A DNA stretch of 64,000 nucleotides from NCBI GenBank assembly GCA_032207245.1, contig CM063499.1, positions 76,025,478 through 76,089,477 of the forward strand, in the 5' to 3' direction. Source of the DNA: Pardosa pseudoannulata (Eukaryota > Arthropoda > Arachnida > Araneae > Lycosidae). The notes beneath the pieces are model-generated. The model made no database searches, was not told where the DNA came from, and was given only the letters and a program-made list of their open reading frames with translations. Of this stretch, positions 11,772-22,188 are shown one piece after another; the stretch's first letter is position 1, and each line of letters opens with the position of its first letter. The position numbers and the translations under genes are program-made.

Positions 11772-13258
11772 ATATATATATAATACACACACACCACACA
11801 TATATATATATTCAATAGGCAAGGGGGGGGGATTTAGGGGACCAGTCCCCTTCTGAAATTCTTAAAGATTATTTCGGCAAAGAATATAGACCATGCATGT
11901 GGGTGTGTCATCTGACTAGCTGTGCATAAACAACAGTGGGCTTAGAACAATGATGTTCAGTTAAATAGTAGGTGCAAATTGTATTCAACAAGTTAGAGCA
12001 GAAGGACTAGCAGTTTTGGCGACTCATTACAATATTGTTGCACAATCGGAAGAAACTGTGAAAACTTTTTGGCAAAAATTGGAAAAAGAGCATATTTTAT
12101 AACATATAGGTAAAAATTTGAACATTTTCATTTGCTTTCAAAATTTTCTTTGGTTATACTTCTGGTATAAAAAAATTAGAATTTAATACCATGTGTAGTT
12201 TATCTTTCCAAAGTTAATTTTACTATTAAATTCATTGTGCAATTACTACATTACTCATTCAAAGCTATAAATTTGTTCATTATATCATTTTTTAATTATT
12301 TTGATATTTTAAAATCCTATTGTATTATAATACTCATTAGGAATATACATAAATAAGAAAACCTGTAGTTTTATTGAAGTATCATTCACAAAAAGTAAAA
12401 ACCCCCTCTGAATATATAATATCTGGCTACGGTCCAGTCAAGAGGTGTTAAAAAAAATATCATCTCAAACATCTCATTAACTAATACAGGTGAAGCCCAA
12501 CGACTGCTAAGTACACAGAACACCTTTGCCTCACAGACCACTTGTCAATTTTTTTCTTTTCTTTTTTTAATAGACTTCTATTTAAGAGTAGTTCTAAAAT
12601 CAATCAAGCAGTGCAATAATTATAGGCAATAAGCAGTTTTGCTACTTGCTATTGCCAGTATAGAATTCAAGTGTAGGGAACCACTTGGCAAGTTCAAGAA
12701 ATAATTGCCAAGAAATGTTACGATAAGTTTGTAAATGCGATTACGTTGTATTATGAAATAACCTCACGAGATAAATTAATGTTCTCTGTTTCCTGCTATA
12801 CTCTATTTTCCCAGCGACATTTAGTAAAGCACAGTACCGTTCCCATCCGGTGCATACTAATATCTATTTTCGTGGAAAACGGCTCTTGAAAAGTCGAGAT
12901 TCTTTGATTCAAGGGTGGTTAAGCTCCGGGAGTAACCCGGAATTCTGGGTTTTTTCAGTTATCACAAGCAAGTCTACAGAGATTAAGTACTTATTAACTT
13001 AATGTTGCCAAAACAGGAAATACAAAATACTATACAGAATAAAATAAAAAAGACATTGAGGTAATAATCATAGCAATGCTCTGGCAGGTAAAAAAAACAT
13101 GTAAGATTAATTTAGTTCTGACATAATAGAGTAATCTGGAATTCTGGTTTTTTTCAGTTATCCTTCCAGATTTGGCAATAATAATATCTTCTGGATTGAA
13201 AAACTCCACCATGGTTGTTTGAATCCAAAGAAGAAGAAAAAAATCAAAAGGATTCTCG
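11772..13258. other. Mixed intergenic DNA
   Basis: Contains G8 at 11824 followed by ATTTAGGGGACCAGTCCCC, which looks like a MITE end, and CTGGCTACGGTCCAG near 12424, which may be another; neither could be paired. A direct repeat of about 35 bp (GAGTAA..GGAATTCTGG..TTTTTTCAGTTATC) lies at 12930 and 13130. No gene seen. Confidence 0.45.
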
Positions 13259-13549
13259 TTAAACTTTCATTATTGCCTGCTTTTCGGATTTTATCTGTAG
13301 AGCAAGTATTCTGTCATAGTCCGCATTTCCTGTCACCTTGAGGGGTAAAAGAGAAGCGGTGATTTGCTGAACTATAAGCTTCGAACGAGTGAATTGATTT
13401 GCATAAGCGTGGCGTTGCGAGGACACATTCTTGGACTCATGTGGGTGTTTGCGGGTAAATATTTTACTTCTGTGTCTGGTTAAGTTTAATCTAGCGCTTA
13501 TTGTACCAGAAAACAGATTTGTCGTGAATGAAATGTACTGGATATTCAA
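13259..13549 (-). CDS. Unassigned 96-aa ORF, mitochondrial-like N-terminus
   Basis: The frame contains a basic, hydroxyl-rich N-terminal half (RLNLTRHRSKIFTRKHPH) and a better-composed C-terminal half (QQITASLLPLKVTGNADYD, LALQIKSEKQAIMK), ending in TAA. GC is higher than the flanks. It could be a small host gene, a processed pseudogene or chance. I recognise no family. Confidence 0.25.
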   Translation of the reverse strand: MNIQYISFTTNLFSGTISARLNLTRHRSKIFTRKHPHESKNVSSQRHAYANQFTRSKLIVQQITASLLPLKVTGNADYDRILALQIKSEKQAIMKV

Positions 13550-13721
13550 GATTTAAAATCCAATTCTAAGAAGATTAAATTGTTTAACATCTAAGAGTGA
13601 GATTTTCTAATACAAGTTAAGTTTTTCATTTTAATTGTTAAAATTAAAGCAGTCACTGCTTTAAATTACTAACAATTAAAATCTCTGCTTGAAATTTACT
13701 AATAATACATTAAATCTAATA

Positions 13722-13994
13722 CACTGTCTACCAATAAGTATTTGGATGCCTTTGATAGAAAAGAAAAACTAACTTTATTCTAAATCAATAATTGGTAGAG
13801 CCTCCACGAGAGGCAATTAGAACGTGAACCTTCCGGGGCATACTTTCCACAGGTCTTTGTATTACTACTAGTGGTATTGTCTTCCACTCGGCTTGGAGTA
13901 GACATACAAGTTCCTTCACCGATTTTGGACGGGTAGTGCACCCCTTAATTCTGCGATCCAACACGTCCCAGAAATTCTCGATTTGGTTCAGGTC
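13722..13994 (-). mobile_element. Tc1-like transposon, 3' fragment
   Basis: The fragment starts with a Tc1-type TIR (CACTGTCTACCAATAAGTA) and holds the C-terminal transposase frame described separately. Sequence similarity stops at about 13993; the rest is lost. Confidence 0.8.
13785..13992 (-). pseudogene. Tc1-like transposase C-terminus
   Basis: On - the frame reads LNQIENFWDVLDRRIKG, ELVCLLQAEWKTIPL and ESMPRKVHVLIASRGGSTNY before TGA. These are the block holding the third catalytic acidic residue and the terminal SMPRR-type motif of Tc1 transposases. The DNA-binding domain and first two catalytic Asp are absent. Confidence 0.85.
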
Positions 13995-14240
13995 TGTATT
14001 TTAATAATCCTACAACTACTACAAAAGTTTTCAAAATAATTCATCAGCTAGAAGTAGAGAATACATATGTCAGGCTTGCAGCCACATGAAGAGTCTGATA
14101 TCAAATTATTTTGCTGTAATGCCTTTATTCATGACTATAGAGCAATTTGTCGCAACTTCACGAACTACTATAATGTCCTTCCCAATCATTTTCATGTTTA
14201 CAACAGCCAATAGACAAACAATTAACTGGGCATCCATTTG

Positions 14241-15416
14241 ATGGTTGGTTGGTTGGTTGTTTGAAATTTAGTGGTGCTAATTCCTCAAGGGACAAACTGC
14301 GCCAAACAAGACGAAAAATCAAGAAGTACAACACAATTTTGAAAAATTTTTCATGAAACCGTAAAAATGAAAGATGCCCAAAACCAAAGAAAAACATTTA
14401 AAAACAAACACATAAGTAGAAAATTTAGAAACACAAACAGAACAATACGATAATTACCAAAGTTTGATTAACAATTAATTTTTTAAAAATGTAAAACAGA
14501 AAATGAGAAATTGAAAAAGGTACAATACAACAATGAAATTTATAAATTTACAAAGATTGAAAATTAATTTAAAATTGAAAAAAATTAAGAATTAAATATT
14601 ACATAATTGAACATTAAAAGTTAGAAAAATATAAATCAGATTTCAAAGTACAAGCCAGTACAGCGAAGAAATGGGAATAAGCCTGGATGTGGGATTTTTC
14701 CAATGATTGAATTAAGATTAGGTGACGAATTTCCAAAGAATTTTATGTACAGAGATTTAAAATATATACAAGAAGTTAAGATATGTGCGACTGTAAAAGT
14801 AGTTTTACAATACGCACACTGTGGAGGTGCCTCACCAAGCAAGAGATGTGCATGTGTGAGTCGGCAGTGACCCACTCGTAGACGAGTGATTATCACGTCT
14901 TGTCTTCTAGAAGGTAGTTGAGGCCATTTAGAAATTTTGTCTTTTACATCTCGCAATTTATTTGACTGTGTGTTTACCCAAGAATTCTGCCATTTAGAGT
15001 GAACTAAATCTTTGATGTAAATTTTCAGGTCAGGATAAGGAAGGCCAGTGTTTAAATAGTTTTCGGCAGACTTGGCAGCTAAATCCACTAGTTCATTTCC
15101 TTTGACGCCGACATGAGAGGGAACCCAGCTAAAAATTAACGAGTTTCCCATGGAATTAAGATTGGTTATTAAAGTGAGAATTTTGAAAATAATAGGGTTA
15201 TTACAATTAGGAGAGATTAATGAATTTAAAACACTTTGAGAGTCAGTATAGATAATGAAATTTTTACTATTGTGGTGCGTCATTTCCTCTAAAGCCTTCA
15301 AGATAGCAAAGGCTTCAGCTTAAAATATGGAGAGTTTAGAATGTAGTCTATAGCTATTGATGTTTTCTTCGATACTGTATGCACAGCTAACAAAGTTTGT
15401 GGATTTGGAGCCATTG
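14241..15416 (-). mobile_element. 5'-truncated LINE with RNase H
   Basis: The 3' end has a (CCAA)n-type tail (+ strand ATGGTTGGTTGGTTGG). It is flanked by an exact 13-bp TSD GGGCATCCATTTG (14228-14240 and 15417-15429). The 5' end is truncated inside the RNase H region. Its target was a small MITE, so it is the younger of the two. Confidence 0.88.
14636..15416 (-). pseudogene. LINE RNase H domain and C-terminus
   Basis: On - the frame gives RNase H blocks AEAFAILKALEEM, IIYTDSQSVLNSL and FSWVPSHVGVKGNELVD. A C-terminal region follows with a zinc-knuckle-like RLRVGHCRLTHAHLL..C..C....H....C pattern typical of I/Jockey-type ORF2 ends. One in-frame TAA at 15320-15322 breaks the frame just before AEAFAIL. 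RT and endonuclease are absent. Confidence 0.87.
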
Positions 15417-15938
15417 GGGCATCCATTTGAAATTAAAGCCAGAATTGTCATAAGTTGAGATATGCCCTGCTGTGTGAAATCGTCTTATTGCACAGTTTCA
15501 CATCCAACCATCAAATATGGCGACACGTGGGCAGTGTCCACCATCTAACAAAGGATCCAGGTTCAGCGTGGATTCATTAGCGACCCTACCTTACGATTTT
15601 CTCTCTCAGTTGTTACCCGTCAAGCGCTTTTATATTAGTTATTAAAGATTCATGCTCCTACATTAAAGAGTGTTCTGTGTTTTCTGCCTTTAAACCCTCT
15701 AAATTGTTAATTTTATGTTTTCAAACCTGACATATATGTAAGTTTAGTAATTGTATTAGGAATCATTTTATTCATGTTTCTAACAGCAGTTTCGTGTAAA
15801 CGGTTTTACAGTAATGTGAAAATAATAAAATCATATCCAAGTTCCTTGTTGAGGTAGGAATGACTAGGGAATATGCCTATCCTTTTTATTGAAAAAGAAA
15901 CCGCAAGCAAGTAATGCCGTCATGGGCTTCACGGCGTG

Positions 15939-16287
15939 TGTGGGAAATCCCCCGGCGAACTAACTGTAACCGTTACAAACGAACGGTGTATTGGTGTCAA
16001 CCGCGAATGTATAAACAGTCGAGATGAACTCTCGCTAGCCTTTCTTTTTAAATGTACATAGTTTTCTGTAATTCTTTTTAAAGGTATATAAACTTTATTC
16101 TTTTTTCACCAATGTATTCGAGCCATTAATGCAAAACACGGAATCAAGGTGTTTATGCGAGAAACAATACAGCCCGGCCCGGGACAAATGGACGAGAAGC
16201 AGCACCATCGGAATTTTGGAGGTAAGGCCTCTTTGCTTTACCTGTTGATTTAATTGTACTGTGTTCTCGGTGTGGTCTTTTACGCCA
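15939..16287 (+). repeat. 5' LTR of BEL/Pao element
   Basis: TGTGGGAAATCCCC... to ...TTTTACGCCA. A TATA box (GGTATATAAAC) lies at about 16084. A strong splice donor, TGGAG|GTAAGG, lies near 16220. It matches the 3' LTR at 345 of 349 positions. Confidence 0.95.
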
Positions 16288-16289
16288 AC

Positions 16290-16306
16290 TGGCATCCCTG
16301 CCGGGA
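16290..16306 (+). other. Primer-binding site
   Basis: TGGCATCCCTGCCGGGA starts two bases after the LTR and would pair with a tRNA 3' end that has CCA and a G discriminator base. I cannot name the tRNA with confidence. Confidence 0.7.
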
Positions 16307-16377
16307 TTCGGGCTTATATTGAAAATTATTGATTTTTAAACACTTTTGAAATCGAAATCGAAACTTTGTAGTTAAAA

Positions 16378-17694
16378 ATGGCTGATGATGAGATTGCTCG
16401 AATAAAAAAGAGAAGGGGAATAATAAGAACGTCGGTTACTAAGCAGATCAAAATTATAGAAGCCGAATTAAGCAAAGAAACAATTTTGGACACTTTAGAA
16501 GAATCTTTAGAACTTTTGATTGAACACGCTAAAGAACTAGAATCGCTAGATGGGGAATTACAAAAAATCATAGATCCTAAGGAAATTGACGCGGACATCA
16601 ATACATCAATCGAATATAAGGAAAAAATAATTACTTGTAAATTTAGAGCTCGAAAGAAAATACACGCATTATCAGAATCGAAAACGAAATCTGCCAAAAT
16701 TACACCCGATACCAGTCTTAAGAATTCATCATTAGAGAATGAGTTTCAAGATAAAATGCAGATTAAATTACCCAAGCTCTCTATTCAGAAATTTTACGGC
16801 GAAATAAGCCAATGGCTTAGTTTTTGGAATTCATTCGAGTCTGCGATACACAAAAATTCATCTTTAGATAAGACAAGTAAATTTAATTATTTGAAGGCCT
16901 ATTTGGGTGGAACTGCTCTTCATACTGTTGAAGGTTATGCTATAACGTCTGAAAATTATGATAACGCCATTTCTTGTCTAAAAGAAAGATTCGGGCGATC
17001 AGAAATTTTGATAAACCAACACATTTCAAATATTTTGGCTATCCCTCCATTAAAGAATTCAAGTGATATTAAATAATTTCGAAAGCTTTATGACAGAATT
17101 GTAACCGAAACTAGAAGTTTAGAAACTTTAAAAGTCAAACCAAATGATTATTCGGCTGTTTTATGCCCAATGTTATTGAAAATGCTCCCTCATGATTTAC
17201 TTTTGGAGTTTAACAAAGAAGTGCAAAATTCGAATTATGAAGTAAATAAATTAATAGCATTTTTATCAAAGCAATTGATTGCACGAGAAAGGTCATCCCT
17301 TTCGAAAACCGAAAATCAGAATACTTTCCCAGATCGCAGACAGCATTTCCGCTATGAGGAACAAAATGAAAAAAGAAAAACAACTGCCGCCGATCTTTTC
17401 AGTTCTGAATTGATAGGCAATAAATTTTCGCCATGTGTGTTTTGCAGTAATTATCATGAGTCAGCGGACGATTGCTTACATGCTTTAAATTTAACTCTTG
17501 ATGAAAGGAAAAATATCCTGATTAAACGTGGCGCCTGCTTTCGTTGCACTGGAAAGCATTTGAGTAAACAATGCCAGAAACGCGTTCGTTGCAAACACTG
17601 CAATAAAAGGCATTTATCGATTTTATGTTTTTATTCAAACAATAAACAGAAAGATGAAATTTCTAATGAAACCACTGATGAAAAAAACCTGTGA
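16378..17694 (+). pseudogene. BEL/Pao Gag, interrupted
   Basis: From ATG, a helical N-terminal region is followed by the DUF1759-type core (KLSIQKFYGEISQWLSFW, FNYLKAYLGGTAL, CLKERFG). An in-frame TAA at 17074-17076 interrupts it. The same frame resumes with the rest of the core (LYDRIVTETRSL) and Cys/His knuckles (CVFCSNYH, ACFRCTGKHLSKQC, RCKHCNKRHLSILC) until TGA at 17692. A run of seven A at 17682 marks the change to the pol frame and looks like a one-base length mutation. Confidence 0.88.
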
Positions 17695-20044
17695 AAATAG
17701 TGTGTTGACGAACAGTTCTTGTTCAAAGGAAGTTCTTTTACAGACTTTAATTGTATGCATTAATGGGAACAACTCGAGTAATTTTTTGAGGATAATTTTA
17801 GATTTAGGTTCACAAAAATCCTACGTCAGTAAGTATGTGGCTGAAAAAATGAAATTAAAGTGTATTGGAGAGGAAACAATTACTCATGGGTTATTCGGAG
17901 GAATAGAGAAAAGTGAAAGGCATAAGAAATACTCTATTAAGTTAAGCAACATAGATAAGAGTTTCACTTTTGAAATAGAAGTAATGGATCAAAAGAAAAT
18001 ATGTGCCCCTATTCCTAAATTGAAAAATCTTGAATGTATTGAAGAATTGAAAGAGTTGGGAATATTTTTAAGTGATATTGCCATTAATGAAAACTGTTGC
18101 TTATTTGAAAATAATCCAAACGAAATTCATGCTTTGCTAGGAGCAGATTGTGCCAGTAAACTATTAACTGGGGAAGTCAAGCATTTATCAAATGGGATGC
18201 TGGCTATGAGAACGAACTTAGGCTGGACAACTCTAGGAAATTCGGGGGAGGAAAAAACGAAGAATTCTAACATTTTGTTATCGCTTCATACAACTAGCTT
18301 TGACATATCTGATTATTGGTCTCTTGATACAATTGGCATTCGTGACCCAGGGACTAAGATGTTAAGGTCAGATCTTGAAAAGACAGCAAAAGATCATTTT
18401 CTTCAGACTGTTACTAGGGAGGAAGAGGGGAGGTATTCAGTTAGCTTACCGAGTCTAGCAGAAAAGAGACCAGCTAGTTGCGTGAAATCTTTGGAACGAA
18501 CGGGAAGGTTGACCGATTACGAAAAGGTTTTCAAAGACTGGTTAGCTGAAGATATCATCGAGGAAGTTCCTCTCTGTCATGATATTAAAAATGAACATTT
18601 TTTACCGCATCTTCCTGTGCTTAAGGACAATTCCATAACAACTAAGGTGAGACCAGTATTTGATGGTTCCGCCAGAGAAAAGAATTTCCCCTCTTTGAAT
18701 GATTGTGTAAAAGAAGAGCCTAATCTCATTGAACTGATACCAACCCTGATGAATAGATTTCGCCTTGAGAAGTACGGTGTAACTGCTGGGAAGCTAAGAA
18801 ATTCTTTCTACGTCGACAATTGCGTTCTTAGTGTTTATAGCCCGGAAGAATTGTCAAAATTGATATCGGAAGCACAGGCTCTGTTGAGCACAGCCAAATT
18901 CCATCCCCGAGGGTTGGAGCTTACTCCTTTAGCTTTTAAAAAGGAAAGTGGAGAAGGCATACCTGTCATTTACTGGTCAGATTCAGCGAATGGTTTATAT
19001 TGGATCAAGAGAACTAAGACTTGGGCTACATTTGTGTACAATCGAGTTCAACAAATACGAGGACTGAGTAATCCTGTTGATTGGAGACTTGTAGCGGGTC
19101 CCTTGAATCCTGCCGACCTCCCTTCACGAGGTTGCAACTCTCCAGAACTGTTAAAAACCCGCTGGTGGGAGGGACCAAGATGGTTAAAGTTACCTTCAAA
19201 TGAATGGCCTATCTCTAAAATTGATCCAGACCTGGAAATTGTTAACTCAGAGAAAATAAAAACCATCGTGTCAGCCATTAACACCCAAGCAGATACTATA
19301 GAATATGCAACTCGAATTTCATCATATCGCAAAATTGTAAGAACAATGGGTTGGATGCAAAGATTTTGTCACAACTGCAAGAATAAAGAAGATAGGAAAA
19401 AGGGAAAATTAGATTTAGAAGAAATAGATCGAGCCGAGAAAATAATTTTGAGAAAAGTCCAGAAACAATCATTTGAGGAAGTACGAAAGTTGCATTTGCA
19501 AACTTTTACAGACGACGATGGGTTGATTAAAGTAAAAAATAGAATTTTAATTGATGAGAAGAAACTGCATATAAGATTTGCGTATAAACAAAAATTACGC
19601 CAAGATTTAAGGCTTCGGTTCAGAAGTGAATATTTGGGACAGTTAAGGGAATTTTCAAAACCTAGAAAAGAGTGTTTCGTCAAAGAAGGAGAAATCGTGC
19701 TGATAGGAGATTCCAATACCAAGAATATAGATTGGCCGCTGGCCAAAGTTATTATAACTTTCCCCGGAAAAGATGGAAGAGTACGAGTGGTAGAGTTAAA
19801 GACAATGAATGGAACTTTATTACGGCCTGTCCAAAGACTTTATCCATTGGAGATTAGTGAAACTGAAAGTTCTCCAAAGCTCAACGTAACATCACCAATT
19901 GTAGACGACTACAATGAAGCTTGTCATAGGAATGATCCCTTAGAACCTGACAGTGAGCATGAAGAGAATATTTCTCAAGAACCTGAAGTTCGCCGTTCTC
20001 GGTGTGGTCGCGTTCTGAAGGAACCCGACAAACTGAACTTGTGA
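17654..20044 (+). CDS. BEL/Pao Pol, open but internally deleted
   Basis: 796 codons are open. In order: aspartic protease (IILDLGSQKSYVS about 48-59, with Leu where family members have Ser after the catalytic Asp); RT entry (RPVFDGSA...SLNDC about 330); then an abrupt jump to the catalytic-motif neighbourhood (FYVDNCVLS about 386, Asn at the second Asp); RNase H (IYWSDSANGLYWI about 440; WRLVAGPLNPADLPSRG); and the integrase C-terminal part with LRPVQRLYPLE. The RT palm middle, the RT thumb/connection and the integrase zinc and DDE core are absent. The three losses keep the frame. The protein could not be a working polymerase or integrase. Confidence 0.9.
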   Translation: MKFLMKPLMKKTCENSVLTNSSCSKEVLLQTLIVCINGNNSSNFLRIILDLGSQKSYVSKYVAEKMKLKCIGEETITHGLFGGIEKSERHKKYSIKLSNIDKSFTFEIEVMDQKKICAPIPKLKNLECIEELKELGIFLSDIAINENCCLFENNPNEIHALLGADCASKLLTGEVKHLSNGMLAMRTNLGWTTLGNSGEEKTKNSNILLSLHTTSFDISDYWSLDTIGIRDPGTKMLRSDLEKTAKDHFLQTVTREEEGRYSVSLPSLAEKRPASCVKSLERTGRLTDYEKVFKDWLAEDIIEEVPLCHDIKNEHFLPHLPVLKDNSITTKVRPVFDGSAREKNFPSLNDCVKEEPNLIELIPTLMNRFRLEKYGVTAGKLRNSFYVDNCVLSVYSPEELSKLISEAQALLSTAKFHPRGLELTPLAFKKESGEGIPVIYWSDSANGLYWIKRTKTWATFVYNRVQQIRGLSNPVDWRLVAGPLNPADLPSRGCNSPELLKTRWWEGPRWLKLPSNEWPISKIDPDLEIVNSEKIKTIVSAINTQADTIEYATRISSYRKIVRTMGWMQRFCHNCKNKEDRKKGKLDLEEIDRAEKIILRKVQKQSFEEVRKLHLQTFTDDDGLIKVKNRILIDEKKLHIRFAYKQKLRQDLRLRFRSEYLGQLREFSKPRKECFVKEGEIVLIGDSNTKNIDWPLAKVIITFPGKDGRVRVVELKTMNGTLLRPVQRLYPLEISETESSPKLNVTSPIVDDYNEACHRNDPLEPDSEHEENISQEPEVRRSRCGRVLKEPDKLNL

Positions 20045-20090
20045 CATTCTATTTCTTCAGTTTGAGTTTTGGAAGGTATCTCAAAACTCA

Positions 20091-20102
20091 AAGGTGGGAG
20101 AA
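20091..20102 (+). other. Polypurine tract
   Basis: AAGGTGGGAGAA directly precedes the 3' LTR, as expected for plus-strand priming. Confidence 0.8.
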
Positions 20103-20451
20103 TGTGGGAAATCCCCCGGCGAACTAACTGTAACCGTTACAAACGAACGGTGTGTCGGTGTCAACCGCGAATGTATAAACAGTCGAGATGAACTCTCGCT
20201 AGCCTTTCTTTTTAAATGTACATAGTTTTCTGTAATTCTTTTTAAAGGTATATAAATTTTATTCTTTTTTCACCAATGTATTCGAGCCATTAATGCAAAA
20301 CACGGAATCAAGGTGTTTATGCGAGAAACAATACAGCCCGGCCCGGGACAAATGGACGAGAAGCAGCACCATCGGAATTTTGGAGGTAAGGCCTCTTTGC
20401 TTTACCTGTTGATTTAATTGTACTGTGTTCTCGGTGTGGTCTTTTACGACA
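20103..20451 (+). repeat. 3' LTR of BEL/Pao element
   Basis: Begins TGTGGGAAATCCCC and ends TTTTACGACA, followed by the TSD GCGTG. See the 5' LTR for the comparison. Confidence 0.95.
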
Positions 20452-20618
20452 GCGTGATTCAACATGATTCTCTGGACCTATCCCTCTAATCCCGAGATTT
20501 CAAAAAATATAGGCCCTGTAATATTACAGTGAAGACCTAAGACATCATTATGATGGTAAAAAGTTTGTAGTATAAGCATGATCGGCTAAAATCATTTCAT
20601 TAAATAGGAAACAGAATC

Positions 20619-20786
20619 AATAGAGCAATTTGTCACAACGTCACGAACTACTATAATGCCCTTCCCATTCATTTTCATTTTTACAACAGACAATAGACGA
20701 ACAATAAACTGCCTTTCCATTTGAAACTAAATCCAGAATTGTCATAAATTGAGATTTGCCCTACTGCGGGAAATCGCCTTATTGCT
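20619..20786 (+). mobile_element. 165-bp MITE, copy B
   Basis: From CAATTTGTCACAACGTCACG to GGGAAATCGCCTTATT, same family as the copies at 14143, 21304, 21465 and 55841. Confidence 0.8.
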
Positions 20787-20988
20787 AGCCTGAATATTGG
20801 TAGCCATTTGAACTCAATTTCACGGATTAGGTTCCGTACTAATGAGCACAGGAAGTTAACAAGCTTAAAAGTTGAACTTCTGCTCTTACAACGAACCAGC
20901 CTTTCTTATGGATACTGATTCTTTTAACTGTATGTGCAAAAAACGTACGAAATAATGGGTCACTTGGAAGTGTGATTGTGTGTTTGTT

Positions 20989-21130
20989 CAAATTATTTTT
21001 CATGCGCACCTGGATCTTGTTGGACCTTTGCCTTCATCAGAAGAAACTCTTTTTAACATATATTGATCATTTCACTCACTAGCTAGAGGCCTGTACTAAG
21101 ATTTTCGCTAGAGTTTTTATTAATTCTACA
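20989..21130 (+). pseudogene. Ty3/Gypsy integrase core relic
   Basis: One frame gives HAHLDLVGPLPSSEET, the block around the first catalytic Asp of Gypsy-type integrases. After a frame change at about 21060, YIDHFTH..LEACTKIF matches the following 'iDrfTrW.Ea' block. One stop replaces the usual Trp. No LTR or other domain is near. Confidence 0.7.
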
Positions 21131-21303
21131 TAAATAGTAGGATTACCATGCACAACTAACAAGACGTCACTCTTTCTATAATTTTAGTTTATCTGCAACC
21201 TTTAATGCGAAAAATAACACTAGCCATACATATATATTGCTTTTAGTTAGACTCTTACGTTTAATAAATTTAAAAAATGTTTTGAAGTACTTCTATAGAG
21301 CAA

Positions 21304-21464
21304 TAAGTCGATTTCACGCAGTAGGGCAAATTCTCAAATTATGACAATTCTGGCTTTCGTTTCAAACAAAAGGACAGTTTATTGTTTGTCTGTTGGCTGT
21401 TGTAAACATGAAAATGAGTGGGAAGGGCATTATAATAGTTCGTGAAGTTGCGACAAATTGCCAT
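21304..21464 (-). mobile_element. 165-bp MITE, copy C
   Basis: Runs from TAAGTCGATTTCACGCAGTA to GCGACAAATTGCC, in opposite orientation to copy D, which begins next to it. Confidence 0.85.
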
Positions 21465-21621
21465 AATTGGTCGCAACGTCACGAACTACTATAATGCCCT
21501 CCCAATTCATTTTCATGTTTACAACAGCCAATAGACAAACAATAAACTGCCCTTTCATTTGAAACTAAAGCCAGAATTGTAATAAGTTTAGATGCGCCCA
21601 GCTGCGTGAAATCGCCTTATA
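21465..21621 (+). mobile_element. 165-bp MITE, copy D
   Basis: Runs from AATTGGTCGCAACGTCACGA to GTGAAATCGCCTTAT. Lies back to back with copy C with only 1-3 bases between them. Confidence 0.85.
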
Positions 21622-21949
21622 GGATCTAACAATTTGTGAAATGATTTGCAGTATAAGAGATTGTATCATTTACGCCAACGATGATGTTTTACTCTTATAT
21701 ATATCTTATTAAGGACAGTTTTCTAACGACTGTTTTTCTCCCCAAAAGCGATTGTTCCCTGAATATATTCAAGAAATAAGCACTGATATCATCTGAATTC
21801 CTCATTATAAAATGACAGTTTTTCGTACTTGTTCTCAATCTTTGAAAATAGCATTCCAATGACCTCAAATGATAGTTAAAGATTTTAAAGTATTTATACA
21901 TTTTTACACCCCATATTCTTCTTTAAAATGTTAGCTGTAATGTTGAATG

Positions 21950-22104
21950 CGAGGCTGAAAACGGGGCTAGTAGCTCCGGTTGAAAGCATTTGTTACTGAA
22001 CTGATAAGACATGGAGTAAAATTACGCCCACTAGTCATTAGCGTTCAACTGTGATATTCAACTAAACTCTTCTATTGAGAGACTGCTTGGTTTTAAAACC
22101 GAAA
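21950..22104 (+). promoter_or_regulatory. Probable PFDN5 promoter and 5' UTR
   Basis: Just upstream of the PFDN5 ATG the sequence is locally less AT-rich (GCGAGGCTGAAAACGGGGCT near 21950, and GTTCAACTGTGATATTCAAC). No TATA box is obvious. The role is inferred from position. Confidence 0.4.
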
Positions 22105-22188
22105 ATGGCCGGCGACAATGTTGTTACTGTGGATGTTACGGAATTGCCTTTACCTCGATTAACCCAATTAAAGCACGATCTAGATAGC
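22105..22188 (+). CDS. PFDN5: PFDN5 coding exon 1
   Basis: 28 codons from ATG (context GAAAATGG) to the donor AGC|GTATGT, phase 0. It encodes the start of helix 1, including [17 protein letters not shown]. About 150 bp of more GC-balanced sequence upstream (21950-22104) is the likely 5' UTR and promoter. Confidence 0.93.

Larger units (their letters stand above)
14143..15493 (+). mobile_element. 165-bp MITE (copy A) split by a LINE
   Basis: The halves at 14143-14240 and 15430-15493 join to a MITE also present at 20619, 21304, 21465 and 55841. Consensus ends are about TAAGGC(A/G)ATTT, with internal TTTACAACAGCCAATAGACA. The LINE at 14241-15416 separates them. Confidence 0.8.
15934..20456 (+). 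mobile_element. BEL/Pao LTR retrotransposon, internally deleted
   Basis: The element has two 349-bp LTRs (15939-16287 and 20103-20451) that differ at four positions by eye. It has a 5-bp TSD GCGTG (15934-15938 and 20452-20456), a primer-binding site after the 5' LTR and a purine tract before the 3' LTR. Domain order gag, protease, RT, RNase H, integrase tail identifies BEL/Pao. Gag carries a stop and a frameshift, and large parts of RT and integrase are missing. It is a young insertion but cannot be autonomous. Confidence 0.95.
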
